Source of the DNA: Corallochytrium limacisporum
Taxonomy: Eukaryota > Opisthokonta
Length of the DNA stretch: 64,000 bases
Assembly: GCA_002811645.1 (NCBI GenBank)
Contig: PDIP01000007.1
Coordinates: 116,471 to 180,470, forward strand
Direction: 5' to 3'
Below, piece by piece: positions 29,637-39,543 of this stretch (position 1 is its first letter; each line of letters opens with the position of its first letter). The notes under the pieces were generated by a model. The model was not told the DNA's origin and did no database searches. It saw only the letters and a program-made list of their open reading frames with translations. The position numbers and the translations under genes were made by a program.

Positions 29637-32264
29637 TTACTCCTTTTCTGCCTCAGTCTTCTTGCCCGAAGCCTCCCGCACCTCGTCCTGTGCCTCAAGC
29701 TGCTGACGCCACATTCCGGCGTAGATTCCGTCCGAGGCAAGTAATTCACGATGCGAGCCACGTTCGGCGATCTTTCCGTCGCGGAGCACGAGGATTTGAT
29801 CCGCGCCGATGACCGTGGAAAGACGATGAGCCACCACCAGCGTCGTGCGGCCTTCTGTAACGCGATTCAGCTGCGCCTGGATCATACGCTCCGTCTCCGT
29901 ATCAAGCGCACTCGTGGCCTCATCAAGGAGAACTATCGGCGGATTCTTCAGCAGAGTCCGCGCAATGGCAACGCGCTGTTTCTCACCGCCACTCAGGCGC
30001 AGACCACGCTCCCCGACGACAGTATCGTAACCCTCAGCAAAGGTCTCAACCTTGGCGTGAATCTCTGCATCCTTGGCTGCGTTGATGACCTCATCATAAG
30101 GCGCATCTCTGCGGCCATATTGAATGTTATAGAAGACAGTGTCATGGAAGAGGACGGTATCCTGGGGCACAACACCGCAGTTCATGCGCAGAGATTCCTG
30201 TGTGACATCGCGAATGTCCTGACCATCGATGATGATGCTGCCGTCCTTGGTGTCATAGAAACGGAACAAAAGGCGAATAATGGTGCTCTTGCCTGCGCCG
30301 GACGGACCAACAAGCGCAAACGTCTGACCAGGAGGGATCTCAAAGCTGACATTGTCAAGGACCTTGCGATCGCCGTAGTCGAAGCTTACGTTCTTGAATT
30401 CAATGTGACCCTTCGAGACCTGCAATGTCTTGGCGTCGGGCGCATCCTGCACTTCGGGCTCAAGATCCATGAGGTCAAACATGTTTTGCATGTCGATGAA
30501 GTACTGTTGGATAACCCGGTAGTATGTCCCGAACCAATTCAGTGGCGAGTACATCTGTCCGACGTAGGACAGGAACAACACAAAGTCACCGACAGTAAAT
30601 CTACCCTGCAGAATCCGTACAGTACACAGAATGAGACCCGCCAGCAAACCTACGGTAATGATTACACTTTGGCCAGTATTCAGAAGAGTCAGGGATGTCT
30701 GCGTATCCCATTCAACGGCTTGGTACTTCTTGATGGCCGTGTCCAGACGGTTTGTCTCGAATTTTTCTCCAGCGTAGTACTTGACAGTCTCAAAGTTCAA
30801 CAATGCGTCCACAGCCTTTGTGCGTGTGGCATTGTCGGCATCGTTCATGGCGCGACGGAATTTGGTACGCCATTCAGTAACGCGGATGGTAAACCACAGG
30901 TACGCAGCCATGGTCAGAAACACTAGCGCGCCGAAGTATAGATCAAAGTAAATGGCAAAGAAGCCAATGCCGAGGCCAATGTCGACCAGCGTCGGGATAA
31001 TGTTGAAGATGAGGCTGCTCATCAGGGAAGAAATTGAGTCCGTGCCACGGTCCATGATGCGCAACACTTCACCAGTCTTGCGTCCCAGATGCCACCGTAG
31101 AGACATGTACTGCAGGTGCTCGAACAATCCTACGCGCATGGTCCGGGTGGTGTACTGTGAGATCTGTACCCAGAATAGAGACCGGATACCATTGAGCAGG
31201 CCCATACTGCCGATGCCACCGCCCTGCAGGAATCGAATGACAATGAAAGCGATAAGTGTGCCCGTTGGGAAGTGCAGGTCGTGGTAATCCTCGTCCTTTC
31301 CGGGAGTCAGGTCATCGATCAGCTTCTTGTAGAAGATCGGGACGAGCACATTTACAATTCGGCCACCGACCAGGGTCATAAAGGCTATGAAAGCGTAGAT
31401 CTGCAAAAGAGGCTTGTCCCGTGGCCACAGATATGGCATCAATCGACGCATCTTCGCGCCAAAGTCCTTCCATGGAGATTCTGGTTTTGAGGGTCCAGCT
31501 CCGTTGGCACCATCCGCACTTACAGACAGCGGTGCGTACTCCCCCAGACCGTCTTCAGCCCTGCGCATGACAAGGATGATGTAGTAGCCTCCGACAAATA
31601 GTAGTCCCAGGTAGCGCAGTCCGAAGATCGACGTCTCCGCCACACCCACCTGTGTTCGTTGGTCAAAGTATTCCGAGGAGTTTACACTTGCAAGTTCGAG
31701 GTTAGCGTGTAGGAAAGCCAGAGAGAGCAGGGTGGGCAGGTAGCTTCCTGGTTTCCGATCATTGTCGTATTCATAGGCCATCATTCTGGTTACCTTGAAG
31801 TACACAATGGCCATGAGGAACTCCTGCGGGAACTGATACAGACGGATACCCTCGCCGTGGTTGCCAAAGAGGCGGAAAGTGAGCAGGGTCAAGTGCAGAA
31901 AACCCAGGAATCCCAAAAAGACGCGCATCCAAAAGATCAGCGACGCATCCGGCAAAGCCCTGGTCGGACCTTCATCGGTCCCTCTCCTAATTCTGTACCA
32001 GCGATAGAGAATCATCCCAGTGATTATGGTATAGATCACCACCGCAAAAGTAGGTTCCAGTAGACAGGCGCTGAAGCCACCTTCCTGCCAAATAGGAAGA
32101 AGTGAGCGGTCCGTTCCGCAGAAGCCTCCGGGTTGGAAGAAACGCCAGCCATGGTGTTCTGTAGCAGTTAAGGTGCTGTTGCTACTCTGCAGATGTTGGT
32201 ACTGGGTATGTCCAACCAGATTGTAAGTTGGATCCCGGTGCAGTATTCTCAGCCCAGAATCCAT
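29637..32264 (-). CDS. HMT1: ABCB6/Hmt1-type ABC half-transporter
   Basis: The 875-residue product has an N-terminal extra membrane domain (TMD0, about residues 50-260), then a six-helix ABC exporter domain. The exporter contains LRWHLGRKTGEVLRIMDRGT and IPTLVDIGLGIGFF, characteristic of the ABCB6/Hmt1 branch. A C-terminal nucleotide-binding domain has Walker A GPSGAGKST from residue 653, signature LSGGEKQR near 757, Walker B ILLDEATSALD near 776 and an AHRLST switch. Relatives pump phytochelatin-metal or glutathione conjugates into vacuoles (fission yeast Hmt1) or transport porphyrins (human ABCB6), so the membrane here is uncertain. I set the start at the first ATG (32264); 26 more codons are open upstream without an ATG. 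The C terminus is Lys/Glu-rich. Single exon. Confidence 0.9.
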   Translation of the reverse strand: MDSGLRILHRDPTYNLVGHTQYQHLQSSNSTLTATEHHGWRFFQPGGFCGTDRSLLPIWQEGGFSACLLEPTFAVVIYTIITGMILYRWYRIRRGTDEGPTRALPDASLIFWMRVFLGFLGFLHLTLLTFRLFGNHGEGIRLYQFPQEFLMAIVYFKVTRMMAYEYDNDRKPGSYLPTLLSLAFLHANLELASVNSSEYFDQRTQVGVAETSIFGLRYLGLLFVGGYYIILVMRRAEDGLGEYAPLSVSADGANGAGPSKPESPWKDFGAKMRRLMPYLWPRDKPLLQIYAFIAFMTLVGGRIVNVLVPIFYKKLIDDLTPGKDEDYHDLHFPTGTLIAFIVIRFLQGGGIGSMGLLNGIRSLFWVQISQYTTRTMRVGLFEHLQYMSLRWHLGRKTGEVLRIMDRGTDSISSLMSSLIFNIIPTLVDIGLGIGFFAIYFDLYFGALVFLTMAAYLWFTIRVTEWRTKFRRAMNDADNATRTKAVDALLNFETVKYYAGEKFETNRLDTAIKKYQAVEWDTQTSLTLLNTGQSVIITVGLLAGLILCTVRILQGRFTVGDFVLFLSYVGQMYSPLNWFGTYYRVIQQYFIDMQNMFDLMDLEPEVQDAPDAKTLQVSKGHIEFKNVSFDYGDRKVLDNVSFEIPPGQTFALVGPSGAGKSTIIRLLFRFYDTKDGSIIIDGQDIRDVTQESLRMNCGVVPQDTVLFHDTVFYNIQYGRRDAPYDEVINAAKDAEIHAKVETFAEGYDTVVGERGLRLSGGEKQRVAIARTLLKNPPIVLLDEATSALDTETERMIQAQLNRVTEGRTTLVVAHRLSTVIGADQILVLRDGKIAERGSHRELLASDGIYAGMWRQQLEAQDEVREASGKKTEAEKE

Positions 32265-32978
32265 TCTTCTTGGGTCGGTGAGTAACAAGCGGGCTATGGT
32301 AAAATGCTTGTTGCCGAGGACGGAATTAGCGGCCTGTATCACATAAACCGATCATTTGACGTACCTCAATGGGAGAAGCAGGCCGTGTAAGAACTGCAAG
32401 GATACACCCCATGAACTGCGTTGCCTGAAACACGATAGATTCTATTGACAGTCAGCTGATGGAAAGGAGGACAGGACGCACCGGCAAACGTTCGCGATCT
32501 TTGCGTAGTTTCTGCGACCCCTCCCTCATTGCTGTCCAATTCATTCGAGTTGGGACGGATGACACCGGGTTTTAGGTTGGGAGGGAGATGTGCGTGGAAT
32601 CCGCCGTGAGCCAGGCGCAGTACTGGTCCCCCTTCCCGCCCCCCCCCCGGGGGGGGGGGGGGGTGGGGGCTCATTTCTTTGCCGACGATCCCAAAACACG
32701 AGTGTGCAGGAAACTAATCGGTGCTGCTGATCTGTGGGTGTATCGTTCATTGGTCCCGGTTTGGTTGTGACCATACGGCTTCTTACCGACTGGAGAATAA
32801 ACTCATTACTATGATGGGAATGTAAAAGATTGTTGTCTCAAGTAATTATCTTTAATATGGAAATATGATGCGATGTGAAAGTAGAATGACAGTGTGTTTG
32901 GAAACAACATGAACAACAGAGTTTCCTTTATCGATGCCCAGGTGTCATAAGCCCAGTGATCTAGATAACCCACATTAC
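32265..32978. other. Spacer between ABC transporter and YOS1 genes
   Basis: About 710 bp. It contains a C10/G15 palindrome at 32639-32663 and an AT-rich right half that should include the YOS1 3' end. No gene recognised. Confidence 0.5.
32639..32663. repeat. C10-G15 homopolymer palindrome
   Basis: A run of 10 C followed directly by 15 G, then TGGGGG. It is a perfect inverted repeat able to form a hairpin or i-motif/G-quadruplex. Similar C-run/G-run junctions lie at 8654, about 38265, 46797, 52499, 52968 and 61276. Confidence 0.9.
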
Positions 32979-33230
32979 CTAACCAGCAATAACCAGCAAG
33001 ATAATGACGAGAAAGTTGACAGCAACCAGAGGATACTTCATGACCGTCTGTGTGGCGGCGATGAGCCCAATGATCCGACCCTTTATCGACTCGTCCTGCC
33101 CTCCATATCCCTGAACCTGCTGACTTGAGGACAGCCCATACCGCCTTAGGAAGCGCTTTTCGTTCAAAATCACCACACTATTGAGCAGCAGTGTCCCTGC
33201 CACGAACAGTTCACTTATAGACATACCCAT
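32979..33230 (-). CDS. YOS1: Yos1/IER3IP1, Yip1-Yif1-Yos1 complex subunit
   Basis: The 83-residue product matches Yos1 (yeast about 85, human IER3IP1 82 residues). It has an N-terminal hydrophobic helix with LLLNSVVILNEKRFLRRYGL, a short central GGQDESIKGRIIGLI segment and TVMKYPLVAVNFLVIILLVIAG at the end. Yos1 is an ER-Golgi membrane protein required, with Yip1 and Yif1, for COPII transport. The frame is open to 33398, giving 56 more residues, but alignment to the family places the start at the Met at 33230 (MGMSISELF). The upstream extension is probably 5' leader. The NEKRFLRR and PLxxxN motifs are diagnostic. Single exon. Confidence 0.88.
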   Translation of the reverse strand: MGMSISELFVAGTLLLNSVVILNEKRFLRRYGLSSSQQVQGYGGQDESIKGRIIGLIAATQTVMKYPLVAVNFLVIILLVIAG

Positions 33231-33857
33231 TGTGAATGGTTCTGTACCCTTGAGGTTTCCTTTTGTATTGTCTGTCTCTACCTTTGTGGGTGTCACGTTT
33301 AACAAGGATTTACATGTCTGCGTTAAATAGCAGCAGGTCCTGGACAGGCTGACACTGACGTAGTCTCCATCTGTACAAATTCGGTTACCAGTTTCCATCG
33401 CTTTGAGAAAGAGCAGGAAAACAAAGAGAAAGGCGCTTCAAAACAATGGGCGACAAACGACCCGAATGACACCTCACCAACATCCACCCCAAGACTGCAC
33501 CCCGCCAACCCCTCCCCTTCGCGGTGGGGGGCCCCTCTCCGCTTTGTGTCGGGACGGGCCCGGTGACAAGGAGGGTAGGCTCGGAACGCTCTCACCGAGA
33601 AGCGATTGCAACGTAAAGAGGCAGAGGCCCAGTGTCGCCAGCCAGCCCAATGCGCATATCCATGGAATTAACTGCTAGAAGAAGTTTGTTATTTCAAGAC
33701 GAAGACCGGCACCTGGAACTATACAGGCGCTCCTTCACCATTGCGGATACGTAACATAGTGGTTTTGAGGTTCTAGCGGTTGCCGTATGAGAGAACGAAC
33801 TAAGAGAAGAGAACAGTAGCGAGCGAAAAGAAGCAGAATAGAAAATAGATCCCAAGT
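33231..33857. other. Divergent spacer upstream of YOS1
   Basis: About 630 bp between YOS1 and a small plus-strand gene. Frames on both strands are low-complexity. A GGTGGGGGGCCCC stretch near 33520 is the only notable base composition. Confidence 0.4.
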
Positions 33858-34112
33858 ATGGCAGCGGAAAAGGACCCTGCTGTGGATTTAATGCGCACTC
33901 GTTGGGAGCAGACCCTTTCCAAGCTTCATTCCGCAGACATCCCCGACAGTGACCGGCCAGAGGAGTACAAGGCCACAACGAAGCCGACCTGGCAGGCAGA
34001 CAGTGATTCACCAACGCAGAAAGGTAAGGCCTCATCAGCAGGCAACACTGATGGGTTCACGGCACAGTCATTAGCGAAACATTTGGCATCGCAGGCAGCC
34101 AGCAAACCATAA
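33858..34112 (+). CDS. Small hydrophilic protein, unknown function
   Basis: The 84-residue frame starts at an ATG with A at -3 (CAAGTATGG) and begins MAAEKDPAVDLMRTRWEQTL, an amphipathic helix. A polar, Thr/Ser/Asp-rich middle follows, then a short helical C terminus (TAQSLAKHLASQAAS). No signal peptide or membrane helix. Codon use and composition look protein-like and the opposite strand offers no better frame, but I do not recognise a family. It could be a small lineage-specific gene or the first exon of a longer one. Confidence 0.45.
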   Translation: MAAEKDPAVDLMRTRWEQTLSKLHSADIPDSDRPEEYKATTKPTWQADSDSPTQKGKASSAGNTDGFTAQSLAKHLASQAASKP

Positions 34113-34609
34113 TACTGGTTCTGATAAGATGTTGACGGAATCAAAGCCTCTAGAATAGATCACATAGGCCAACATAGTTTACATGGCAGAGTTTGTTTTC
34201 GATGAATTGGTTTCTAATGATTGCTAAGCGCACGTACATGACGGTATAGCACTATCCGGAGCCAAATTGCATTTGCCCAAGGCCCTCGGATGCGTATAAT
34301 TGATATACCTAGCCTTGGACTATTTGAAACTTGACCTTACACCCAGCACCACTGCAGGGGCGCGAAAATTTGCGGTCCTCAATGGTTTTTAGACTCCCGC
34401 CTCCGATGGAGTCTCAAAGGAGTCGAAGGCGGGTAACGGTCTCGTTCATGGGTGTTCGCGGCCAGCAATGTACATTCCGACAAAGGTAATTCAAACTGGT
34501 ATGACAATGGACTGGTTTAACAAGGTTTACAGCACCCACGGTTCTGAAACGGCAAGAAGATGACCACATGCAACAACAATGTAGGCGGAAGTAATTGGAA
34601 TGGAAATCG
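34113..34609. other. Spacer and probable 5' leader of the homeodomain gene
   Basis: About 500 bp. It contains a strong RNA-structure candidate at 34391-34433. No protein frame recognised. Confidence 0.4.
34391..34433 (+). promoter_or_regulatory. Candidate hairpin/pseudoknot upstream of the homeodomain gene
   Basis: AGACTCC (34391-34397) pairs perfectly with GGAGTCT (34408-34414) around a 10-base loop, CGCCTCCGAT. The loop's CGCCT can pair with AGGCG at 34427-34431, giving an H-type pseudoknot. An alternative uses GACTCC with a second GGAGTC at 34419-34424. It lies about 180 bases before the start codon, so it could sit in the 5' UTR. It is a structural possibility only. Confidence 0.25.
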
Positions 34610-35917
34610 ATGCCGAGCTCAGTGGCCCATCGCAAGCCGCACAAGACCCCCAATCAGAAGCAGCAGCTTCTGGGGCTCTTTGCAAAGGATCCATGGCCAA
34701 CCACAGTGCAGATGGCAGAATTGGCGAAGAGTACATACCTTACAGAAGAGCAAGTCCACGACTGGTTTCGCAATAGACGACGAATTCTCCGTCGAAAAGG
34801 TGAACTGAAATCTAAACAAGAGTTTTCTCTCAGAGATCGGCGAACACCTGTGGACCAGCCCGAACATCTGAAAGAAACAGAGGCTGCCGAGGAACAAAAT
34901 GTCCCACACTTGCAGACCAATGCTGAATTTACCAAGGCCTTGCTGAGGCTGGTCAAGAAGATGCGGGGCGGTTCGACCGACAAGGCAGTCGCAGAAGCCC
35001 TAGTCAAGGCCATGCCGGGTACTGTATTAAAACACCTCGATCGAGCAGCTGTGGCAGAGATTGCTGTGCGACAGCAACGAAGGGCACAAACAGAAAGGAC
35101 GAAGAGCATTCCTGTCGGGAGAAGAAGGGCCGATAGACTGGCCAGTCTTCTATTCGAGGAAACCGACCGGTCGTCGATGGACCCAACCTGTGTGACGGCG
35201 ACGGAGGCTTTGTTGGCTCAACTGGATAGACAGCCTTTGTACTTACGGTTGCTTAGTGAAGGATTGCGGGCCAAGGGGCAATCTCTCCTCGATTACGTTC
35301 GCCACGGAGAACACAGTGATGAAGATGAAGATGAAGATGAAGACGACGACGACGACGAAGATTCACATTACGATGATGAGTCTGAACAAAGTGTTGCAGA
35401 AGAAGACGAGGAAGAGATGGACGATGAGAATGAGAATAATGAAGAGGACGAAGACAATGATCTTGCAGAGAATCGGCCGTCAATAGAACAAATTGCAGAG
35501 ATTGATGATGAAGATGAGGAGGAAGATGAGGACTTTATGCCCGACATCCGTGATCTCAGCGACTCCGAAGACAACGACGATGGCAGTGGGTTGGAAAGCG
35601 ATGAAGAATGGGGCGATGAAGTTGAGGACGATCTGGTTACAGCCACCGCCCGGGCACTGGTGCCTTTGGCAGAGGAAAGCTTAATACGTGCTGGCGGAAG
35701 AAGCAACCGCAGTGCCGTTGTGACGGGTGCCACACTCACAGCCATGCTGGCTTCCTTCTACAAGCAACAGTCCAAGCAGCAATCCGAACAAGAGCAGCGG
35801 GATCAAGACTTAAATGATGCCGAAGAACAGGATAATAGTGGTACTTCTAAGATCCCTGAGACTGATGGTAACCAGTCACTGTCGTCGGCTCCCAAGAAAC
35901 GGCGACGAAAGCGTTAG
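34610..35917 (+). CDS. Homeodomain protein with acidic central region
   Basis: The 435-residue product has an N-terminal homeodomain (about residues 10-65): KTPNQKQQLLGLFAKDPWP, then LTEEQVHDWFRNRRRILRRKG. The recognition helix carries WFRNRR, so the canonical WFxNxR core is kept, and spacing looks typical rather than TALE. A conserved-looking helical region follows (about 105-225). Next is an extreme Asp/Glu stretch (about 230-350), and the protein ends PKKRRRKR, a nuclear localisation signal. This suggests a nuclear DNA-binding regulator; the acidic part could act in activation or chromatin binding. A TTG opens the frame five codons upstream, but the ATG at 34610 is the first standard start. 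No known mating-type gene neighbours it, so a mating role is not supported. Confidence 0.75.
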   Translation: MPSSVAHRKPHKTPNQKQQLLGLFAKDPWPTTVQMAELAKSTYLTEEQVHDWFRNRRRILRRKGELKSKQEFSLRDRRTPVDQPEHLKETEAAEEQNVPHLQTNAEFTKALLRLVKKMRGGSTDKAVAEALVKAMPGTVLKHLDRAAVAEIAVRQQRRAQTERTKSIPVGRRRADRLASLLFEETDRSSMDPTCVTATEALLAQLDRQPLYLRLLSEGLRAKGQSLLDYVRHGEHSDEDEDEDEDDDDDEDSHYDDESEQSVAEEDEEEMDDENENNEEDEDNDLAENRPSIEQIAEIDDEDEEEDEDFMPDIRDLSDSEDNDDGSGLESDEEWGDEVEDDLVTATARALVPLAEESLIRAGGRSNRSAVVTGATLTAMLASFYKQQSKQQSEQEQRDQDLNDAEEQDNSGTSKIPETDGNQSLSSAPKKRRRKR

Positions 35918-36338
35918 GTTTCCTCCCTCAAGAGGGAAGCGACTTCTCCATCTGCAGCCACCTCCCTCTCCCGTTCAAATGCCCCACATCCGAACCCTCC
36001 CCATCCCTCTCAGACCCCTCCAGCCTTTTGCGACCTTGCTGACGACAATAAAGGAATTTCCTTGTCCCATTACGAAAAGGGACGCACGTATGGAAACTGC
36101 AAGAAGGCCACCTGGCCTGTCGCAGTGCCTCAACGGGTCAACGTCTGCTTAAGAATCCTCAAACTCTGTTGCATAGATCCTCAAAGATATGTAAATAAAG
36201 TAACTAAAGTATGTATGATGTGATCGCAAGGCACAAAACCCTTCGGCGTTTGCCAACAGCAGTGCGACAGCGGATGAGAATTATAAGGACATGGTTTGAG
36301 AAACTAGTAGGTGATTTAAAGAAATAACAATAGTAATT
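35918..36338. other. Spacer between homeodomain and frataxin genes
   Basis: About 420 bp; pyrimidine-rich near 35930-36010, AT-rich from 36170. AATAAA-like sequence near 36193 could serve the homeodomain gene. No gene seen. Confidence 0.4.
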
Positions 36339-36914
36339 ATGGCTCTTCGGAGTTCTCGGGCTTTCATGGCCAATGTTAGGTCTTTGTCGCGCACACGCCC
36401 GAAAGGGACGATCCATGCGCACAGCTTGCAGCGAATCACGACGCTGTCTAGGCCTGCACGAAGAGCCAGTATGGCCTCACCAATATACATGCCTCCCGCA
36501 CTGAGAAATTTCCGGATGTACGTGACTCTGGATGGTCCAGAATTTCTTGCAGATGAGGGTAGATACAATAAGTATGCAGACGAATGCCTAGAGGCCCTGT
36601 GTGCGGATTTCGAGGATCTCGAAAACATTGTCTCCTCCCACGAATTTGACGTTCAGTACAGCAGCGGAGTCTTGACTATGATTCTCGGAGATGACAAAGG
36701 TACTTATGTCATCAATAAACAGACACCGAACCGTCAGATCTGGTTGTCATCGCCGAAGTCGGGACCCAAGCGGTATGACTACGATTCCAAAGCAAAGAAG
36801 TGGATCTATTCCCACGATGGAATCGCACTTCACGACCTGCTGGAGGAGGAGCTCAGCGCGGCTCTGGGTGAGCAGCTCACATTCGAGGTCGGGCTGCCTC
36901 TGAATGATAATTGA
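36339..36914 (+). CDS. YFH1: Frataxin, mitochondrial iron-sulfur cluster assembly factor
   Basis: The 191-residue product has a basic N-terminal presequence (MALRSSRAFMANVRSLSRTR), followed after residue about 75 by the frataxin fold. An acidic helix YNKYADECLEALCADFEDLE is followed by the sheet with GVLTMILGDDKGTYVINKQTPNRQIWLSSPKSGPKRYDY. WIYSHDG comes next, then a C-terminal helix LHDLLEEELSAAL. The NKQxPNxQIWLSSPxSGPxRYD block is diagnostic. Frataxin stimulates cysteine desulfurase activity and sulfur transfer on the ISCU scaffold in the matrix. Single exon with an ATG at 36339. Confidence 0.96.
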   Translation: MALRSSRAFMANVRSLSRTRPKGTIHAHSLQRITTLSRPARRASMASPIYMPPALRNFRMYVTLDGPEFLADEGRYNKYADECLEALCADFEDLENIVSSHEFDVQYSSGVLTMILGDDKGTYVINKQTPNRQIWLSSPKSGPKRYDYDSKAKKWIYSHDGIALHDLLEEELSAALGEQLTFEVGLPLNDN

Positions 36915-37153
36915 AAGGGAGATCATCGTCTGGACTATTCAAATGAGTGTCACTAGATTCTGGAAAAGATATGTGAAGTATCTAAAACTATATCCTGATT
37001 GTTGGCATTTTGTCTTCTGTGGGTTCCGAGTTGCACGCAACTATGCATTTTCTGTTGATGGGAACGCAAGCCGATGGGGGACACTGTCCCAATTCTAAAA
37101 TGCTAATATGCATGGTTTTTTGATTCTATAGTGCGAAGTTGTAGTAAAGGAGA

Positions 37154-37531
37154 TTAGTCCCGTCCCTCATAGAACTTCTGCAGGAAAGGCTTCTGTGAGG
37201 CAGTCTCAAACTGCTCCTCGGGCCAGTACCGCATAATGTGGGTCTTTTGCTTCCAGACATGTAGTGTCTCGTCCAGTTCCATCTTTCCCTTGACCACAAG
37301 CAGGTCGATAACCCGCTGGTCCGTCACATGGGCGTTCTTCATAAACTCTGAACGGATCTTTGCCCGCACCTCAGGTACACTCTTTTCCAATGCGTAAGTC
37401 TCTACGATATAGGGGGCCTCGCGCATCCATGCCTTATACAGTTGGCGCACACGGCGGGCACATTCGACCCTACTCGAGGACAGCTGACTTCCCAGCTTTA
37501 CCAGTCCCTGTGCAGATCCCGTCGCGGACAT
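37154..37531 (-). CDS. NDUFA6: NADH:ubiquinone oxidoreductase subunit NDUFA6 (LYR protein B14)
   Basis: The 125-residue product begins [20 protein letters not shown] and has the LYR-family signature in [15 protein letters not shown], followed by the helical bundle with VRAKIRSEF and [21 protein letters not shown]. It ends with [16 protein letters not shown] and [12 protein letters not shown], as in NDUFA6/NB4M. This accessory subunit of complex I binds the acyl carrier protein at the matrix arm. The open frame continues 11 codons further upstream, but the Met at 37531 matches family length. With NDUFA13 it is the second complex I gene in the window. Single exon, convergent with frataxin (about 240 bp apart). 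Confidence 0.92.
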   Translation of the reverse strand: MSATGSAQGLVKLGSQLSSSRVECARRVRQLYKAWMREAPYIVETYALEKSVPEVRAKIRSEFMKNAHVTDQRVIDLLVVKGKMELDETLHVWKQKTHIMRYWPEEQFETASQKPFLQKFYEGRD

Positions 37532-39543
37532 TGTGTGGTGTAACAAAACAAAACCCTCAAACAAACTCGGGGATACCTATACCTGATTTGTATGTGGTGA
37601 GGATTAGAGTTCATAACTTCAAACATTCTTTTACCACTTCAAACCAATCGATAACATTGAAATCAAGGGTACGCTGACGCATCGTCTGCTGTACACACCT
37701 GTAAACCCGTCGGGACTTTAGCCCACTATTTGAACGTCAAGCAGAGCTCAGAGCGCACACTTCCGCCCTAGCGGTGGGGACTCCGTGGATCCAATCGTGA
37801 GGGCCTATAGTATAAACAATCTCTTGCTGGTGCCCTCCACATTTTCTGTTTGCCCTAGTTGTTGAAATATATGGAATATTTCCAAAGAAAACTAGCTATG
37901 TATATATACAATTTCCAAAACAACATAATGATTCACACTCTATATGCAATTATATATCTAATTTAGCATATATTGAAATCAATTTACAATCAAGACCGGA
38001 AACCGAACTGACTCTGTGTCCGCATCCCTCGCTCTCCACTAATTTTTTTTCCCAAGGAGGAAAGGGGCCAGTCTCCGCCTATTTGCCTCTGCTCATAGTG
38101 AGACTCCCATTTCCCCTCTGCTGCAATTCGCTTGGCAAAGGGGAAAAAAGCGGAGGGGAGGGGGGGGCCCGCCGAGGGAGACGGGTCGGCGGGGCGTGAG
38201 GGTCTAAGGCACCAACAGCCCCAACGGCCCGCAAACCTGGCCCACCCTGCCCGCTCAATCACGCACAGCCCCCGGGGGGAGGGGGGGTGTTGAAGAGGGA
38301 GAGGAGCGAGAGGTGCGGGGCGACCCAGCGCCTGATCTCCTTTCGGGCGGTGTGAGAACTGAGCTGGCTTTTTTTTCTTCTTGGCCTTCCCCCCCCCCCT
38401 TCCCCTTCTTCAATACCCACCACTTACGCTCTCACCTGCGGAGAATGAAAGAGCCCCAAAAAAAAAATATTCTCTGCGGGTGTGAGTGATTGCAGCTTGT
38501 TCACGGATCGGAGGATTACATATATGGGACCTATATGTATTCTATATATTAAGTATTAAGAATATCGTATATGTACATATATCATACGTCGCAGGTCGAT
38601 GCGGAAAGCTACTGGCCTGAACTGAGTTGGAGAATTGATCATCAGCTCCTTCAGTATTGAGTGAACCGCACAGCACCCCGCTCGTACACTCGCCGGAGAG
38701 GTCTCTTGGTCCGCTGGCTGTCGCACCGGCCCGGGTCCTTCGGGCGAGTTCATGCCGGGGCTTTCCCCCAAAGCGGTTGAGTTTTTGGGGTGAGGAGAGT
38801 GTCAAACACGAGGTCTGTTCTTTCATATATTTCGTATGAAAATTGCTATTTTGGGGACGGGAGATAGGTATCGCAGGTCGGGGAGGTGGGGGGAAGGAGG
38901 GCAGAGTTTACCCCGAGAGAGCTGGGACACACTATGGGACATGGCGGCAAGGGTGGCTCCGGGGAGGGCGCGGGTGAAAGAACTAGCACCCGCCGGGAGG
39001 AGGGTGTATACTTGCCCGGCTGTCCCCAAAACTACATATTCATACTGAATGAACTGACAAGAATCGTGAACTTGTGGGAAAGTCGTTTTTGGAGACGCGG
39101 GATCTGCTGAAGTCCACGAATAGAATCGCAGGGAAGCGATGGGCGGCCAAAGCACCCGTAGCAGCACGGTTATATCTGTCACTTTCGTGCTTTGTACGGG
39201 ACACGGGATATCCTGCTTTCTTATTACTCCTTTCATCTGGGCGACCATTCAATTTACTAATCCACATAATTTTGGTCACTTTAAAGATTGTGTGAAATCG
39301 ATAATGACCAAGTAAAGGGTATTTGGTGGAAAAGGGTGGCCAACGGGGAAGATATGAAGCACATGAATAACCATTTTACTGTAGATAACGAGAAATGAGT
39401 TAAATAGAGAGTAGACATAAATCTAGGAAACAGTGAAAAAGAGGTTGCTTGTAGGGTGAATACAGGCACAACAGAGCAACAGAGGACTACCGAGGGATCT
39501 ATACGGCACAGTCAAAATTACGCCCCGACCGATTCAAGTCCCA
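37532..39543. other. Intergenic region without a convincing gene
   Basis: About 2 kb with an AT-rich block at 37860-37990 (many TATATA and ATATTT runs) and a second at 38510-38590. Between them are G/C-run DNA with a CCCCCGGGGGG junction near 38265 and a C-run near 38390. Frames on both strands are unrecognisable. The right end should hold the SPT23-like promoter. Confidence 0.45.

Noticed and set aside
29751-30926. 391-codon plus-strand frame
   Set aside because: Lies fully antisense to the ABCB6/Hmt1-like gene, whose Walker and signature motifs are on the minus strand; no domain in this frame.
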